Shown: positions 8,653-18,560, numbered from the stretch's first letter. The stretch is DNA of 64,000 nucleotides from Luteimonas rhizosphaerae (GCF_002849595.1 NZ_NRQR01000005.1:1-64000); one strand, 5' to 3'. Notes: generated by a model from the letters alone, not told the origin. Made by a program: numbers and translations.

Positions 8653-10998
8653 TCAGAAGCGGTAACGCACCCGCGTGTAGTAGTACGCGCCGCTGCTGCC
8701 GATGCCCGACAGCACGTCGTAGGGCAGGTTGCCGTAGTAGTAGATGTCCTCGTTCGACAGGTCGGCGTATTCGTCGGTCAGGTTCAGTCCGCCGATCGCG
8801 AGCGACCACGCGGTACCCAGCTGCACTTCGGCTTCGGCGTCGAGCTGCCACTTCGCGCCATAGACCTGCTCGGGCTCGAAACCGCCGCCGAAGTTGAAGA
8901 CACGCCTGGTGCTGCCGTGGCGGGTCACGCGGGCCAGCAGGTTCCAGCGGTCGTCGTTCCAGTTGCCGGTGAACGCGGAGCGCGTGCGCGGCGCAGCGTC
9001 GGTCAGGGTGTTGCTCTCCTCGACGCCGAACAGCACCGCGTCCGGCACCACCGCCGACAGCGCGGCCGGCGTCGCGACGACGCGCGTGATCTCGGTGTCG
9101 GCGTAGCTCCAGGTGCCGGTGAGCCGCAGCTCGCCGCCTGCCAGCGGATGGCGCCAGTTGGCGACGGCCTCGGCGCCGCGCGTGCGCGTGTCGGCGGCGT
9201 TGGTGAAGAAGCTGACGCTCTGCACGCCCGGCACGCCGAATTCGGCGTCGATGAAGTCGGTCAGCGCATCGCTGGTGATCGCTTCCGACAGCGCGACGCG
9301 GTCGTCGATGTCGATCTGGAACAGGTCCAGCGAGAAATCGAAGTTTTCGCCGACGCGGCTGGTGAAACCGAGGCTGGCGTTGATCGACTGTTCGGGCGTG
9401 AGGTCGGTCGCGCCGAGCGCGAGGGCGATCGGATTGTTGACCGACAGCAGGCGGCTCTGGATCAGCTGGCCGGCGGCGTTGTAGCCGGTGCCGGTGGATT
9501 CAAAGCCGATCTGGCCGAGCGACGGCGCGCGGAAATTCTTCGACAGCGCGCCGCGCAGCGCGAACGCCGGCACGAATTCGTAGCGCGCGGCGAGCTTGCC
9601 GGTGACTTCGCCGCCGAAGTCGTCGTAGTGCTCGTAGCGCACCGCGGCGTCGGTGCTGAGCTTCTCGCCGAAGCTGCTCGACACGCTGGCGTAGACGCTG
9701 GCGACATCGCGGTCGAGGTCGGCTTCGTCCTGCGGCGTCAGGCCACCGCCGGCCTGCGAACCGGTCGGGCGATCGGTGAACGGACCGGCCGCGTAGCTCG
9801 CCGGATCACCGGCGCCGGTCTCGTAGTGCTCGACGCGGAATTCCACGCCTGTGGCGAAGGTGTGCAGGTTGTCGCCACGCGCGAACAGGCGGCTGACGTC
9901 GACGTTGGCCAGCGTCTGGTCGAATGCGTAGTCGCCGGTCTTGAAGCGCGTCGGGCTGGACGGGCCGAGCGAGGCATTGATCGAATCGCGCAGGCGATAG
10001 GTGAATGCGTTGCGGCCGTGGTTGAGGCTCGCGTCGATATCCCAGTCGCCCCACTGCGTGCGCACACCGGCGACGCCGGCGACATCGAGGTTCTCGCCGA
10101 TCGACACCGGACGGAACCCGTTCGGATACACCTCCAGCCAGTTCGCTTCCCCATCGGGATAGCGGAAGTAGTTCGCGCCTTCGGTGTCGCGCTGGTTGTA
10201 CGTGCCCTGCCCCTGCAGTTCGAGATTGCGCGGGGTCTGGTCCCACGGCGGAATCCGGTCGAAGCCGGCGCGGTTGGTCGGCGACAGCGCCTTGTATTCC
10301 AGGCCGACGCGCAGGAAACCGTCGTCGCCGAGCGCGGTGCCGACCTTGGCTGCGAGCGACGCGCTCTGGCCGTCGGTGAGGGTGCGATCGATCGGCTCGA
10401 GTGTCGTGTGGTGCGCGCCGTAGCTCGCCTCGATCGCGCCGCCGTCGCCTTCGCTGTCGAGGATGATGTTGATGACGCCTGCCACCGCATCGGCGCCGTA
10501 CTGCGCGCCCGCGCCGTCGCGCAGCACTTCGATGCGCTGGATCGCGCTGAGCGGGATCGCGTTGAAGTCGACCGGCGTCGTGCCGCGGCCGACCTTCGAG
10601 CCCGTGGTCACCAGCGACGACACGTGCCGGCGCTTGCCGTTGACCAGCACCAGCACCTGGTCCGGCGACAGGCCGCGCAGCTGCGCGGCACGGATGTGAT
10701 CGGCGCCGCCGGAGTTCGACTGGCGCGGGAGATTGAACGAGGGCAGCAGCGCCTGCAGCGCACTGCCGAGTTCGCCGTTGACCGCGCCGGCCTTGCGCAG
10801 GTCGTCCTGGCTCAGCACGTCGATCGGCGACGTCGATTCGAGCACCGTGCGGTCGGTCGCGCGGGTCCCGGTGACGATCACCGCATCGAGACGGGTGGCG
10901 CCGTCGTCCGGCGCGGACTGCGCGAAGGCGGGCGCCCCCAGGGCGAGGGCGATGGCCGCGGCGAGCGGCGCGGTCGAATGGCGGAGTGCGGGCGGCAT
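8653..10998 (-). CDS. TonB-dependent outer membrane receptor
   Basis: Energy-coupled outer membrane transporter of 781 residues. A cleavable signal peptide (about 1-26, ending APAFAQ) is followed by the plug domain (LDAVIVTGTRATDRTV, then QVLVLVNGKRR and IQRIEVLRDGAGAQYGADAVAGVINI). A beta-barrel follows and ends in aromatic YYTRVRYRF, as expected for an outer membrane C-terminus. The ATG at 10998 is preferred because AGGAA lies just before it. The ligand is unknown; the plug type is common in xanthomonads for large organic ligands as well as siderophores. An SSS symporter follows on the same strand. The 240-nt region to the DUF3574 gene is the likely promoter zone for both directions. Confidence 0.93.
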   Translation of the reverse strand: MPPALRHSTAPLAAAIALALGAPAFAQSAPDDGATRLDAVIVTGTRATDRTVLESTSPIDVLSQDDLRKAGAVNGELGSALQALLPSFNLPRQSNSGGADHIRAAQLRGLSPDQVLVLVNGKRRHVSSLVTTGSKVGRGTTPVDFNAIPLSAIQRIEVLRDGAGAQYGADAVAGVINIILDSEGDGGAIEASYGAHHTTLEPIDRTLTDGQSASLAAKVGTALGDDGFLRVGLEYKALSPTNRAGFDRIPPWDQTPRNLELQGQGTYNQRDTEGANYFRYPDGEANWLEVYPNGFRPVSIGENLDVAGVAGVRTQWGDWDIDASLNHGRNAFTYRLRDSINASLGPSSPTRFKTGDYAFDQTLANVDVSRLFARGDNLHTFATGVEFRVEHYETGAGDPASYAAGPFTDRPTGSQAGGGLTPQDEADLDRDVASVYASVSSSFGEKLSTDAAVRYEHYDDFGGEVTGKLAARYEFVPAFALRGALSKNFRAPSLGQIGFESTGTGYNAAGQLIQSRLLSVNNPIALALGATDLTPEQSINASLGFTSRVGENFDFSLDLFQIDIDDRVALSEAITSDALTDFIDAEFGVPGVQSVSFFTNAADTRTRGAEAVANWRHPLAGGELRLTGTWSYADTEITRVVATPAALSAVVPDAVLFGVEESNTLTDAAPRTRSAFTGNWNDDRWNLLARVTRHGSTRRVFNFGGGFEPEQVYGAKWQLDAEAEVQLGTAWSLAIGGLNLTDEYADLSNEDIYYYGNLPYDVLSGIGSSGAYYYTRVRYRF

Positions 10999-11238
10999 GG
11001 GGGTTCCTGTGCGGACGGAGAGTCGTCGCACGGCATCGGACTCCGCCGGCGGAACCGGGGGGAGGTGCGTGCGGAGTCCGATGCCGGCGACGCCCGGCCG
11101 CGCGGGCCGGCCGGCATTAGTCGCAGAACGTGATCGATGCGTCCATCCGCATAAAGCGATACAGTGTTGCGGCAGCGCAACAATTTCCGGCCCTGCGGCT
11201 CCCTACGATGGCGGGCCGATGTACTCCAGGAAGTCCCG

Positions 11239-11730
11239 ATGGCCCTTCGTGTCGCCGATGTCCGCCTCCTGCCGCCGTTGCTGGCGACGCTGTGCCTGGC
11301 CGCGTGCGCGGGCACTCCGGTGGCGGGGGTGACGCCGACCGCGCCGGCCGCCACCGCCGCCTATCACGGCGATGCCGGACGCCCGGCCGAGGGCAAGGGC
11401 TGGGTGCGGACCGAGCTGTATTTCGCGACCGGCCAGTGGGACGCCTCGCCCGAAGACGCCGCCGCCGCCGAGCGACGCTGGCTCGACTTCCTCGACCGCG
11501 AGGTCACGCCGCGGTTTCCGGACGGCCTGAGCGTGCTCGATGTCTACGGCCAGTGGCTGCCGCCGGGCGCCACGGTGCCGTCACGGCTGCGCTCCAAGGA
11601 ACTGGTGGTGCATCATCCCGATACGCCCGCGCAGGCCGCGGCGATCGAGGCGATCCGCGTCGCCTGGAAGCAGGAAACCGGGCATCTGTCGGTGCTGCGC
11701 TCGCAGTTGCACGCCGACGTGTCGTTCTGA
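11239..11730 (+). CDS. DUF3574 lipoprotein
   Basis: Small predicted lipoprotein of 163 residues: a signal with lipobox CLAAC ending at about residue 22, then a DUF3574 domain (WVRTELYFATGQ, WLDFLDREVTPRFPDGLSVLDVYGQW, SKELVVHH, and a C-terminus ending ADVSF). The family has no known function. The start at 11239 has AGGAAG upstream at 11229. Oddly, the stop TGA (11728-11730) is followed in the same reading frame, with no further stop, by the second TonB receptor, which lacks its own start. The 3' flank therefore looks like a deletion junction, although the protein itself appears complete. Confidence 0.85.
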   Translation: MALRVADVRLLPPLLATLCLAACAGTPVAGVTPTAPAATAAYHGDAGRPAEGKGWVRTELYFATGQWDASPEDAAAAERRWLDFLDREVTPRFPDGLSVLDVYGQWLPPGATVPSRLRSKELVVHHPDTPAQAAAIEAIRVAWKQETGHLSVLRSQLHADVSF

Positions 11731-11760
11731 ACCAGCGCTCTTTCCCTTCTCCAGCCGTCG

Positions 11761-13905
11761 AGGGCCCGGCTGGATGCGGTCGAAGTCACCGCGCAGCGCC
11801 GGGTCGAGAACATCCAGGACGTGCCGGTGTCGATCACGGCGCTCGATGCCGAGAAGCTCGGCGTGCTCGGCAGCGGCGGCACCGACATCCGCTTCCTGTC
11901 GGCGCGCGTGCCCAGCCTCAACATCGAATCGAGCTACGGCCGCGCGTTCCCGCGGTTCTACATCCGCGGCCTCGGCAATACCGATTTCGATCTCAACGCC
12001 TCGCAGCCGGTGTCGCTGATCTATGACGACGTGGTGCTGGAGAACCCGCTGCTGAAGGGCTTCCCGGTGTTCGACATCGCCCGTGTCGAAGTGCTGCGCG
12101 GCCCGCAGGGCACGCTGTTCGGCCGCAATACGCCGGCGGGCGTGGTGAAGTTCGATTCGGTGCGCCCGAGCCAGGACTTCGAGGGCTACGGCCGGCTGGC
12201 CTACGGCAGCGACAACATGTGGAACTTCGAGGGCGCGGTCGGCGGCGCGCTCAGCGAACGCTGGTCGGCGCGCGTGTCGGCGCTGTACCAGCGTCGCGAC
12301 GACTGGGTGCGCAACACCCTGGCCGATGCGCCCAACGACGGCTTCGAGGGCTACGACGAATCCGCCGCGCGCGTGCAGTTCCTCTACGAGGGCGACGCAT
12401 TCGAAGGCCTGTTCAACCTGCACCGGCGCGACCTCAACGGCACCGCACGCCTGTTCCGCGCCAACATCGTCGAGCCGGGCAGCAACCGCTTCACGCCCGG
12501 GTTCGATCGCGACGCGGTGTCGCTCGACGGCGTCAACTTCTCCGACCTCGAAACCTGGGGCGGCAGCGCCCGCCTGCGCTGGGATTTCGGCGATCTCAGC
12601 CTGTACTCGATCACCGGCTACGAGACGCTGGAATCGTTGAACCGCGGCGACATCGACGGCGGCTACGGCGCGGTATTCCTGCCCGATTCCGGGCCGGGCC
12701 TGATCCCGTTCGCGTCCGAATCCGCCGACGGTATTCCCGAGCACAAGCAGATCACCCAGGAGCTGCGCCTGGAGTCGAACCTCGACGGCCCCTTCAACTG
12801 GCAGGCCGGCGCGTTCTGGTTCAAGGAAGACCTGACCGTCGACAGCCTCAACTACGACTCCCTCGCGCCCGGCAATCCGCAGACCGGCCACGCCGTGCAG
12901 CAGCAGCGCAACACCGCGTGGGCGGTGTTCGCCTCGGGCGAATACGACGTCGGTGATAGGCTCACGCTGCGCGGCGGCCTGCGCTACACCCAGGACGAGA
13001 AGGACTTCAGCGCCAGCGTGCTGCAGGCGGTGCCGTTCGGCACGCCGGTCGGCGGCCCGTTCTTCGAGACCACCGACGTCAACGACGTCAGCTGGGACGC
13101 GAGCGCGGTGTACGCGGTCAGCGACGACGTCAACGTCTACGGTCGCGTCGCCAAGGGCTTCCGCGCGCCGTCGATCCAGGGGCGCCTCGCCTTCGGCGGC
13201 ATCTCGGTCGCGGATTCGGAAGAAGTGATTTCCTATGAGATCGGCGTCAAGGCCGACCTGTGGGACCGTCGCGCGCGCGTCGGCTTCAACGTGTTCCGCT
13301 ACGACGTCGACGGCCAGCAGCTGATCGCCGTGGGCGGCGCGACCAACCAGGCGATCCTGCTCAATGCCGACGAATCCTTCGGCCAGGGCGCCGAGCTCGA
13401 CCTGCAGGCCTGGGTCACGGATTCGCTGCTGGTGACGGTCGGTTCGAGCTACAACGACACCGAGATCCGCGATCCGAACCTCGCCGTCGCGATCTGCGGC
13501 GGCGGCTGCACGGTCACCGATCCGACGACGGTCATCAACGGCCAGACCTTCGCCCTGGTCGACGGCAATTCGCTGCCGCAGGCGCCGAAGTGGATCCACA
13601 ACCTCACCGCGCGCTGGGGCGTGCCGGTCGGCGACGACGCCGAGTTCTACGTCTACACCGACTGGGCGTACCGCGGCCAGGTCAATTTCTTCCTGTACGA
13701 ATCGCCTGAATTCCGCGGGCGCGCGTCGACCGAAGGCGGCCTGCGCATCGGCACCAACTGGAACCAGGGCAACTACGACCTCGCCGTGTTCGGCCGCAAC
13801 ATCACCGATTCCACGCGCATCGTCGGCGGCATCGACTTCAACAACCTGACCGGCTTCATCAACGAGCCGCGGACCTGGGGCGTGGAGTTCACCGCGAAGT
13901 TCTGA
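11761..13905 (+). pseudogene. TonB-dependent receptor lacking start codon and signal peptide (5'-truncated)
   Basis: The frame encodes about 715 residues of a TonB receptor, starting abruptly at the mature plug (LDAVEVTAQRRVENIQDVPV). The DIARVEVLRGPQGTLFGRNT plug motif and a full barrel ending GVEFTAKF are present. Upstream the frame is open only to the DUF3574 stop at 11730. No ATG, ribosome-binding site or signal peptide exists in that 90-nt interval. The first possible start is GTG at 11821, inside the plug, which would give an unexported protein. The promoter, start and signal were therefore deleted, or the assembly is wrong here. The plug type (VEVTAQRR, QDVPVSITA) is common in receptors for complex organic ligands. 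An NCS2 permease lies 265 nt downstream. Confidence 0.8.
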
Positions 13906-14170
13906 GGGGCATGCGCCGGTCGGCGTGATGGGGTCGCGGGAATGAGGCCGCGTCCTCCGCGCGGCGGCGCCCGCGGTCGCGGGGCCTTCGACACCAGGCC
14001 GTTCCGTTCCGGCGTAGACCGGAGGCAGGCGTCGACGGCACGGAGTGCCGGTCGTGCCGCGATGTCCGCACGCTCCCGCGGCGTGCCGTCGCATCGCGCT
14101 ATCAGGGGCACCGGCGTCCGGCCTTGGCCGGCGTGACGGGCCAGGGTTCAACACGGTTCCAAGGATTCCG

Positions 14171-15793
14171 ATGGCTTCGTCCCCGCAGCAGACCGTCAAC
14201 GCCTCGCCCCGCTGGTTCGTCGCCGGCGACCTCAACGGCTTCTTCGGCCTCGTCGTCGACAACCTGTCGATTCTCGGCTTCATCGCCGCGGCGTTGATCG
14301 GCATCTTCGGTGTGCCGGCCGACATCGTCTTCGGGCGGATGTTCCCGGGCACCGCGTTCGGCGTGCTGCTCGGCAACCTCGCGTATACGGCGATGGCGCG
14401 GCGCCTGGCGCAGCGCACCGGCCGCGACGACGTCACCGCGATGCCGCTCGGCCTCGACGCGCCGACCAGCATCGGCATGGCGCTGCTGGTGCTGGGACCC
14501 GCGTTCGCGGGGTTCCGCCAGCAGGGCCTGGATCCGCAGGCGGCGGGCCTGGCGGTGTGGCAGCTGGGCATGGCCTCGCTGGTGGTCATGGGCCTGCTGA
14601 AGCTGGTGCTGTCCTTCGCCGGCGACTGGATCACGCGCGTGGTGCCGCGCGCGGCGCTGCTCGGCTCGATCGGCGGCGCGGCGCTGCTGCTGCTCGGCTT
14701 CCTGCCGCTGATCGAAACGCTGCGCTCGCCGGTCGTCGGCCTGGTGACGCTGGGCCTGCTGCTGTACGTGCTGGTCGCACGTGGCCGCGTGCCGTTCGGC
14801 CTGCCGGGCGTGCTGTTCGCGCTGCTGGTCGGCATCGCGCTGTATTACGGCCTCGGCCTGTCGGGCGCGCTGACCGGCTTCGCACTGCCGGTCGCCACGT
14901 GGCCGGCCCCGGCGTTCCCGTGGCCGACGCTGGGCTTCATCGACGGCCTGCCGGCCACGCTGCCGTACCTGTCGCTGCTGCTGCCGTTCGGCCTGTTGAT
15001 GGTCGTGGGCGGCATCAACGTCAGCGAAAGCGCGCGCGCCGCGGGCGACGACTACCGCACGCGCGACGTGCTGCTGGTCGAGGCGGCATCGACGCTGGTG
15101 GCCGGCGTCTGCGGCGGCGTCGCCCAGACCACGCCCTATATCGGCCAGCCCGCGTACAAGCACATGGGCGCGCGCAGCGGTTACACGCTGCTGACGGGGG
15201 TGTTCATCGGCATCGGCGGCATGCTCGGCCTGGTCTCGGGGCTGGTGCAGTGGCTGCCGGTCGCGGTGCTGGCGCCGATCATCGTCTTCGTCGGTATCGA
15301 CATCGCCGTACAGGCCTTCCACAGCACGAAGCGCGAGCATGCGATCGCGGTGGCGCTGGCGTTCCTGCCGGCGATCGCCTATCTGCTCAACATCAAGTTC
15401 GGCAATCCGGCGTGGATCGATCCGGCGCGTTTCGCGGCGCTCTACGCGCAGGTCGACGGCCGCGGCCTGCCGGAACTCGCGGCGATCGTCGTGCTCGGCA
15501 ACGGCTTCATCATCACCGCGATGCTGTGGTCGACGGCGCTGGTCGCGCTGGTCGACCAGCAGCCGCGCAAGGCGGTGGCGACGCTGGTCATCGCCGCGGT
15601 GCTGACCCTGTTCGGCGTCATCCATTCGGTGCATCCGACCGGTGCGTTGCTCGTGCCCTGGCAGCTCGACGGATTGCGGCAGGCGATCGCGTTCCAGTTC
15701 GCCGGCGCCTACGCCGTGCTCGCGCTGGTGCTGGGCCTGCTGTCGCTGCAGCGCGACGCCTTCGGCGGACCGCCGTCGCACACGCCCGGATGA
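14171..15793 (+). CDS. NCS2-type permease (nucleobase/xanthine-uracil family)
   Basis: Inner-membrane protein of 540 residues with about 12-14 membrane segments, resembling the NCS2/AzgA-type permeases that import purines or related compounds with protons or Na+. Visible landmarks are the N-terminal GDLNGFFGLVVDNLSILGFI, TAMPLGLDAPTSIGMALL, a half-helix GGINVSESARAAGDDYRTRD and GGVAQTTPYIGQPAYKHMGARSGYT in short consecutive blocks. The substrate cannot be fixed; the match to characterised AzgA or UraA is partial. The start at 14171 is a clean ATG with AAGGA at 14161. It sits downstream of a broken TonB receptor and 46 nt before the DUF4166 gene, suggesting a common transcript with the latter. 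Confidence 0.75.
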   Translation: MASSPQQTVNASPRWFVAGDLNGFFGLVVDNLSILGFIAAALIGIFGVPADIVFGRMFPGTAFGVLLGNLAYTAMARRLAQRTGRDDVTAMPLGLDAPTSIGMALLVLGPAFAGFRQQGLDPQAAGLAVWQLGMASLVVMGLLKLVLSFAGDWITRVVPRAALLGSIGGAALLLLGFLPLIETLRSPVVGLVTLGLLLYVLVARGRVPFGLPGVLFALLVGIALYYGLGLSGALTGFALPVATWPAPAFPWPTLGFIDGLPATLPYLSLLLPFGLLMVVGGINVSESARAAGDDYRTRDVLLVEAASTLVAGVCGGVAQTTPYIGQPAYKHMGARSGYTLLTGVFIGIGGMLGLVSGLVQWLPVAVLAPIIVFVGIDIAVQAFHSTKREHAIAVALAFLPAIAYLLNIKFGNPAWIDPARFAALYAQVDGRGLPELAAIVVLGNGFIITAMLWSTALVALVDQQPRKAVATLVIAAVLTLFGVIHSVHPTGALLVPWQLDGLRQAIAFQFAGAYAVLALVLGLLSLQRDAFGGPPSHTPG

Positions 15794-15839
15794 CGAAGCG
15801 CTATGCTGCGCGCCGCTCCAGCGCGCTGCCGAAGTCCCG

Positions 15840-16370
15840 ATGACGCCGACCCTGTTCCAGACCCTGCTGGGCGCCCCGTTCTTCCGGCTGCCCGATGCCG
15901 TGCGCGCCCTGCATTCGACCCGTGGCGAGGCCCGCTACGCCGGCCGCGTCACCGTCGTGCGCGGCACCGGCCTGCTGTCGCGGCTGTGCGGCCGGGTCGC
16001 CGGCCTGCCGCGTGCGATGGCGGACGCGCCGATCACTGTCGACATCGTCAGCGGCGCGACCGGCGAGGTCTGGTTGCGGACGTTCGGCACGCAGAAGATG
16101 CGCTCGCGCCTGCGCCATCACGACGGCGAGCTGCGCGAGCGCCTCGGGCCACTGCAGTTGCGCTTCGTGCTGCACACCTGGGACGGGCAGATCTTCTGGA
16201 ACGTGGTCGGCGCGCGGCTGCTGGGCGTCGTGCCGCTGCCGAACGCGCTGTTCGCGCGGGTGCGCTGCCGCGAGCGCGAACACGACGAACGCTACGAGTT
16301 CCAGGTCGAGGCCGCGTTGCCGCTGATCGGTCCGCTGGTCCGCTACGAAGGCTGGCTGCGGCCCGGGTGA
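15840..16370 (+). CDS. DUF4166 domain protein
   Basis: A 176-residue soluble protein matching the DUF4166 family: a N-terminal LFQTLLGAPFFRLPDAVRALH block, GRVTVVRGTGLLSRL, then VWLRTFGTQKMRSRLRHHDG and a C-terminal ALPLIGPLVRYEGWL. The function is unknown. The domain often occurs alone or behind saccharopine-dehydrogenase-like proteins in other bacteria (family knowledge). The start is the ATG at 15840, 46 nt after the permease stop; GAAG at 15831 serves as a weak ribosome-binding site. The next gene, gloA, has its own promoter-like element. Confidence 0.8.
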   Translation: MTPTLFQTLLGAPFFRLPDAVRALHSTRGEARYAGRVTVVRGTGLLSRLCGRVAGLPRAMADAPITVDIVSGATGEVWLRTFGTQKMRSRLRHHDGELRERLGPLQLRFVLHTWDGQIFWNVVGARLLGVVPLPNALFARVRCREREHDERYEFQVEAALPLIGPLVRYEGWLRPG

Positions 16371-16425
16371 TCTCCGCCGCGAGGCGGCGCATGCGCACGC
16401 ATCACGCGGTCGGTCCGGCGGCGCC

Positions 16426-16434
16426 TGCGATAAT
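16426..16434 (+). promoter_or_regulatory. Candidate extended -10 of gloA
   Basis: TGCGATAAT, an extended -10, 30 nt before the gloA ATG and surrounded by GC-rich sequence. No clear -35. Confidence 0.45.
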
Positions 16435-16464
16435 CGCCGGCCCCCACATCTGCTGGAGTCTCCG

Positions 16465-16995
16465 ATGACTGCATTGACCCGCGCCGAACTCGCTTCGGTC
16501 CCCGGGGTCGCCGCGCGCGACGCCGCGACCCGCGATTTCGTCTTCAACCACACGATGCTGCGGGTCAAGGATCCGACCGCGTCGCTGGACTTCTACACCC
16601 GCGTGCTCGGCTTCACCCTGGTGCGCAAGGTCGATTTCGAGCAGGCGAAGTTCTCGCTGCTGTTCCTCGTGCTGGTCGACGACGATGCCGTCATCCCGGA
16701 CGACGATGCGACGCGCAAGGCGTGGCTGGCGCGCCAGCGCGGCGTGCTGGAGCTGACCCACAACCACGGCACCGAAACCGAGTCCGGCCCGGTCTATCAC
16801 GACGGCAACAGCGATCCGCGCGGCTTCGGCCATCTGTGTGTCAGCGTGCCGGACGTGCAGGCCGCCTGCGCCCGGTTCGAAGCACTGGGCGTGCCGTTCC
16901 AGAAGCGCCTCAGCGAAGGCACGATGAAGTCGATCGCCTTCATCAAGGATCCGGACGGCTACTGGGTCGAGATCATCCAGCCCACGCCGTTGTGA
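16465..16995 (+). CDS. gloA: Lactoylglutathione lyase (glyoxalase I)
   Basis: Isomerises the hemithioacetal of methylglyoxal and glutathione to S-lactoylglutathione, detoxifying a by-product of glycolysis. The 176 residues match the longer form found in Pseudomonas and eukaryotes rather than the 135-residue E. coli type. The four metal ligands are present: His29 (FNHTMLRV), Glu96 (VLELTHNHG), His123 (GFGHLCV) and Glu169 (YWVEI). The long form is generally zinc-dependent (family knowledge). The ATG at 16465 has TGGAG at 16453. It is monocistronic and followed by a hairpin-forming repeat. Confidence 0.94.
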   Translation: MTALTRAELASVPGVAARDAATRDFVFNHTMLRVKDPTASLDFYTRVLGFTLVRKVDFEQAKFSLLFLVLVDDDAVIPDDDATRKAWLARQRGVLELTHNHGTETESGPVYHDGNSDPRGFGHLCVSVPDVQAACARFEALGVPFQKRLSEGTMKSIAFIKDPDGYWVEIIQPTPL

Positions 16996-17024
16996 CGTCT
17001 ACGGCCGGCGGCGAACGCCTGCGT

Positions 17025-17084
17025 CCCTCTCCCGCTCGCGGGAGAGGGGAGGCCCGCCTGCGGAGCAGATGATGGGGTGAGGGC
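17025..17084. repeat. REP-like hairpin element after gloA
   Basis: A perfect 11-bp stem (CCCTCTCCCGC at 17025-17035 with 17038-17048) followed by GGGGTGAGGGCG. This is the typical xanthomonad intergenic repeat, related to the copies at 64 and 547. Lying between the convergent gloA and otsA genes, it may also end their transcripts, though there is no T-run. Confidence 0.65.
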
Positions 17085-17174
17085 GTCGCGCGCGGCCGCC
17101 TCAGGCGCCAGAAGTGATGCCTTCCGGGTTGTTCGCGAGGGAACGCGCGCCGGTGCGTGCCGCCCGGCTGTTCT

Positions 17175-18560
17175 TCAGTCCGCCTCGCGCCGCGGCACCG
17201 CACCCAGCTGGTCGAGGAAGTCGCGCCGCCAGGCATGGATGTCGTAGTCACGCAGCCGCGTGATCATCGACTGCCAGCGTTCGCGGCGCTCTTCGACCGG
17301 CATCTTCACCGCGGCCGCGATCGCATCGGCGACGCCGTCCCGGTCGAAGGGATTGATCAGCAGGGCCCCGTCGAGTTCGCGCGCCGCGCCGGCGAAGATC
17401 GACAGCACCAGCGCGCCCGGATCGTCGGGATCCTGCGCGGCCACGTATTCCTTGGCGACGAGGTTCATGCCGTCGCGCAACGGCGTCACCAGGCCGATGC
17501 GCGCCAGCCGGTAGAGCCCGGTCAGCGTCGCGTGCGGATACGTGCGGTTGACGTAGCGCACCGGGGTCCAGTCGGGATGCGCGTGGCCGCCGTTGATGTG
17601 GCCGGCGAACTGTTCGAGTTCGCGGCGCAACGCGCGGTAGCTGGCGACGCCGCCGCGCGACACCGGCGCGATCTGCAGGTAGGTCACCTTGTCCTGCAGG
17701 TCGGTGTGTTTTTCGAGAAAGCGCTCGAATCCGCGGAACCGCTCGGGCAGGCCTTTCGAGTAGTCCAGGCGGTCGACGCCGATCGCCAGCATGCGACCGT
17801 TGAGGCTCGCCTGCATGCGCTTGATCGACGGGATGCGCACCGCGCTCTGCGCCAGCGATTCCATCGATGCGGCATCGATACCGATCGGGAACGCCTCGGC
17901 GCGGACCTGGCGTCCGTCGTGGCTGCGCACTTCGCCGCGGCCCTTGACCTGGCCCCCGCCGAACAGGCGCATGTAGTCCTGGAACCGCTCGAGGTCGCGC
18001 TCGGTCTGGAAGCCGACGAGATCGTAGGCCGCCAGCGCGCCGAAGGTCTTCTCGTGGTTCGGCAGGCCGGCGACGATGTCCGCTGACGGAAACGGCACGT
18101 GCAGGAAGAAGCCGATGCGGGCGCGGACGCCGCGCTTGCGCAGCTCCTGCGCCAGCGGCAGCAGGTGGTAGTCGTGGACCCAGACGATGTCGTCGTCGCG
18201 CAGCCGCTTCGCCAGCTTCTCGGCGAACAGCGTGTTGACCCCGCGGTAGGCCGCCTGCGTGCCGGCGTTGTAGTCGACGAGGTCCAGGCGGAAGTGCAGC
18301 AGCGGCCACAGCGTGCGGTTGGAGAAGCCGTTGTAATAGCCCTCGTAGTCCTCGCGCGACAGGTCGACGGTGACGTAGTCGATGCCGTCGTGGTGCTGCT
18401 CGTGCACTTCGCCCGAGTGCGCGCGCGCGACCTTGCCGCTCCAGCCGAACCACAGGCCGCCGCTGTCGCGCAGCGCCGCATCGAGCGCGACCGCGAGGCC
18501 ACCGTTCTGGTTCGAACCCGGCAGCGCGACCCGGTTCGAGACGACGACGAGCCGGCTCAT
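17175..18560 (-). CDS. otsA: Alpha,alpha-trehalose-phosphate synthase (UDP-forming)
   Basis: GT20 enzyme joining UDP-glucose and glucose 6-phosphate into trehalose 6-phosphate, for osmotic and stress protection. The 461 residues include VVSNRVALP at the N-terminus, WFGWSG, VWVHDYHLLPL, FFLHVPFPS, GVDRLDYSKGLPER and the nucleotide-binding RDGMNLVAKEY. All key blocks are intact. The ATG at 18560 overlaps the TGA of the upstream GH15 gene by 4 nt (ATGA), so the start is secure and coupling is likely. It is the last gene of the otsB-GH15-otsA operon on the minus strand. Confidence 0.95.
   Translation of the reverse strand: MSRLVVVSNRVALPGSNQNGGLAVALDAALRDSGGLWFGWSGKVARAHSGEVHEQHHDGIDYVTVDLSREDYEGYYNGFSNRTLWPLLHFRLDLVDYNAGTQAAYRGVNTLFAEKLAKRLRDDDIVWVHDYHLLPLAQELRKRGVRARIGFFLHVPFPSADIVAGLPNHEKTFGALAAYDLVGFQTERDLERFQDYMRLFGGGQVKGRGEVRSHDGRQVRAEAFPIGIDAASMESLAQSAVRIPSIKRMQASLNGRMLAIGVDRLDYSKGLPERFRGFERFLEKHTDLQDKVTYLQIAPVSRGGVASYRALRRELEQFAGHINGGHAHPDWTPVRYVNRTYPHATLTGLYRLARIGLVTPLRDGMNLVAKEYVAAQDPDDPGALVLSIFAGAARELDGALLINPFDRDGVADAIAAAVKMPVEERRERWQSMITRLRDYDIHAWRRDFLDQLGAVPRREAD

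Noticed and set aside
11581-14835. A 1084-codon open frame on the minus strand opposite the TonB receptor and permease
   Set aside because: It is a GC-rich antisense shadow: arginine and alanine-rich low-complexity translation, with the opposite strand carrying clear family motifs.
17025-17084. CRISPR or phage attachment site
   Set aside because: It is a single hairpin repeat with no regular spacers and no phage or integrase genes nearby; it matches the REP-like family seen elsewhere in the window.
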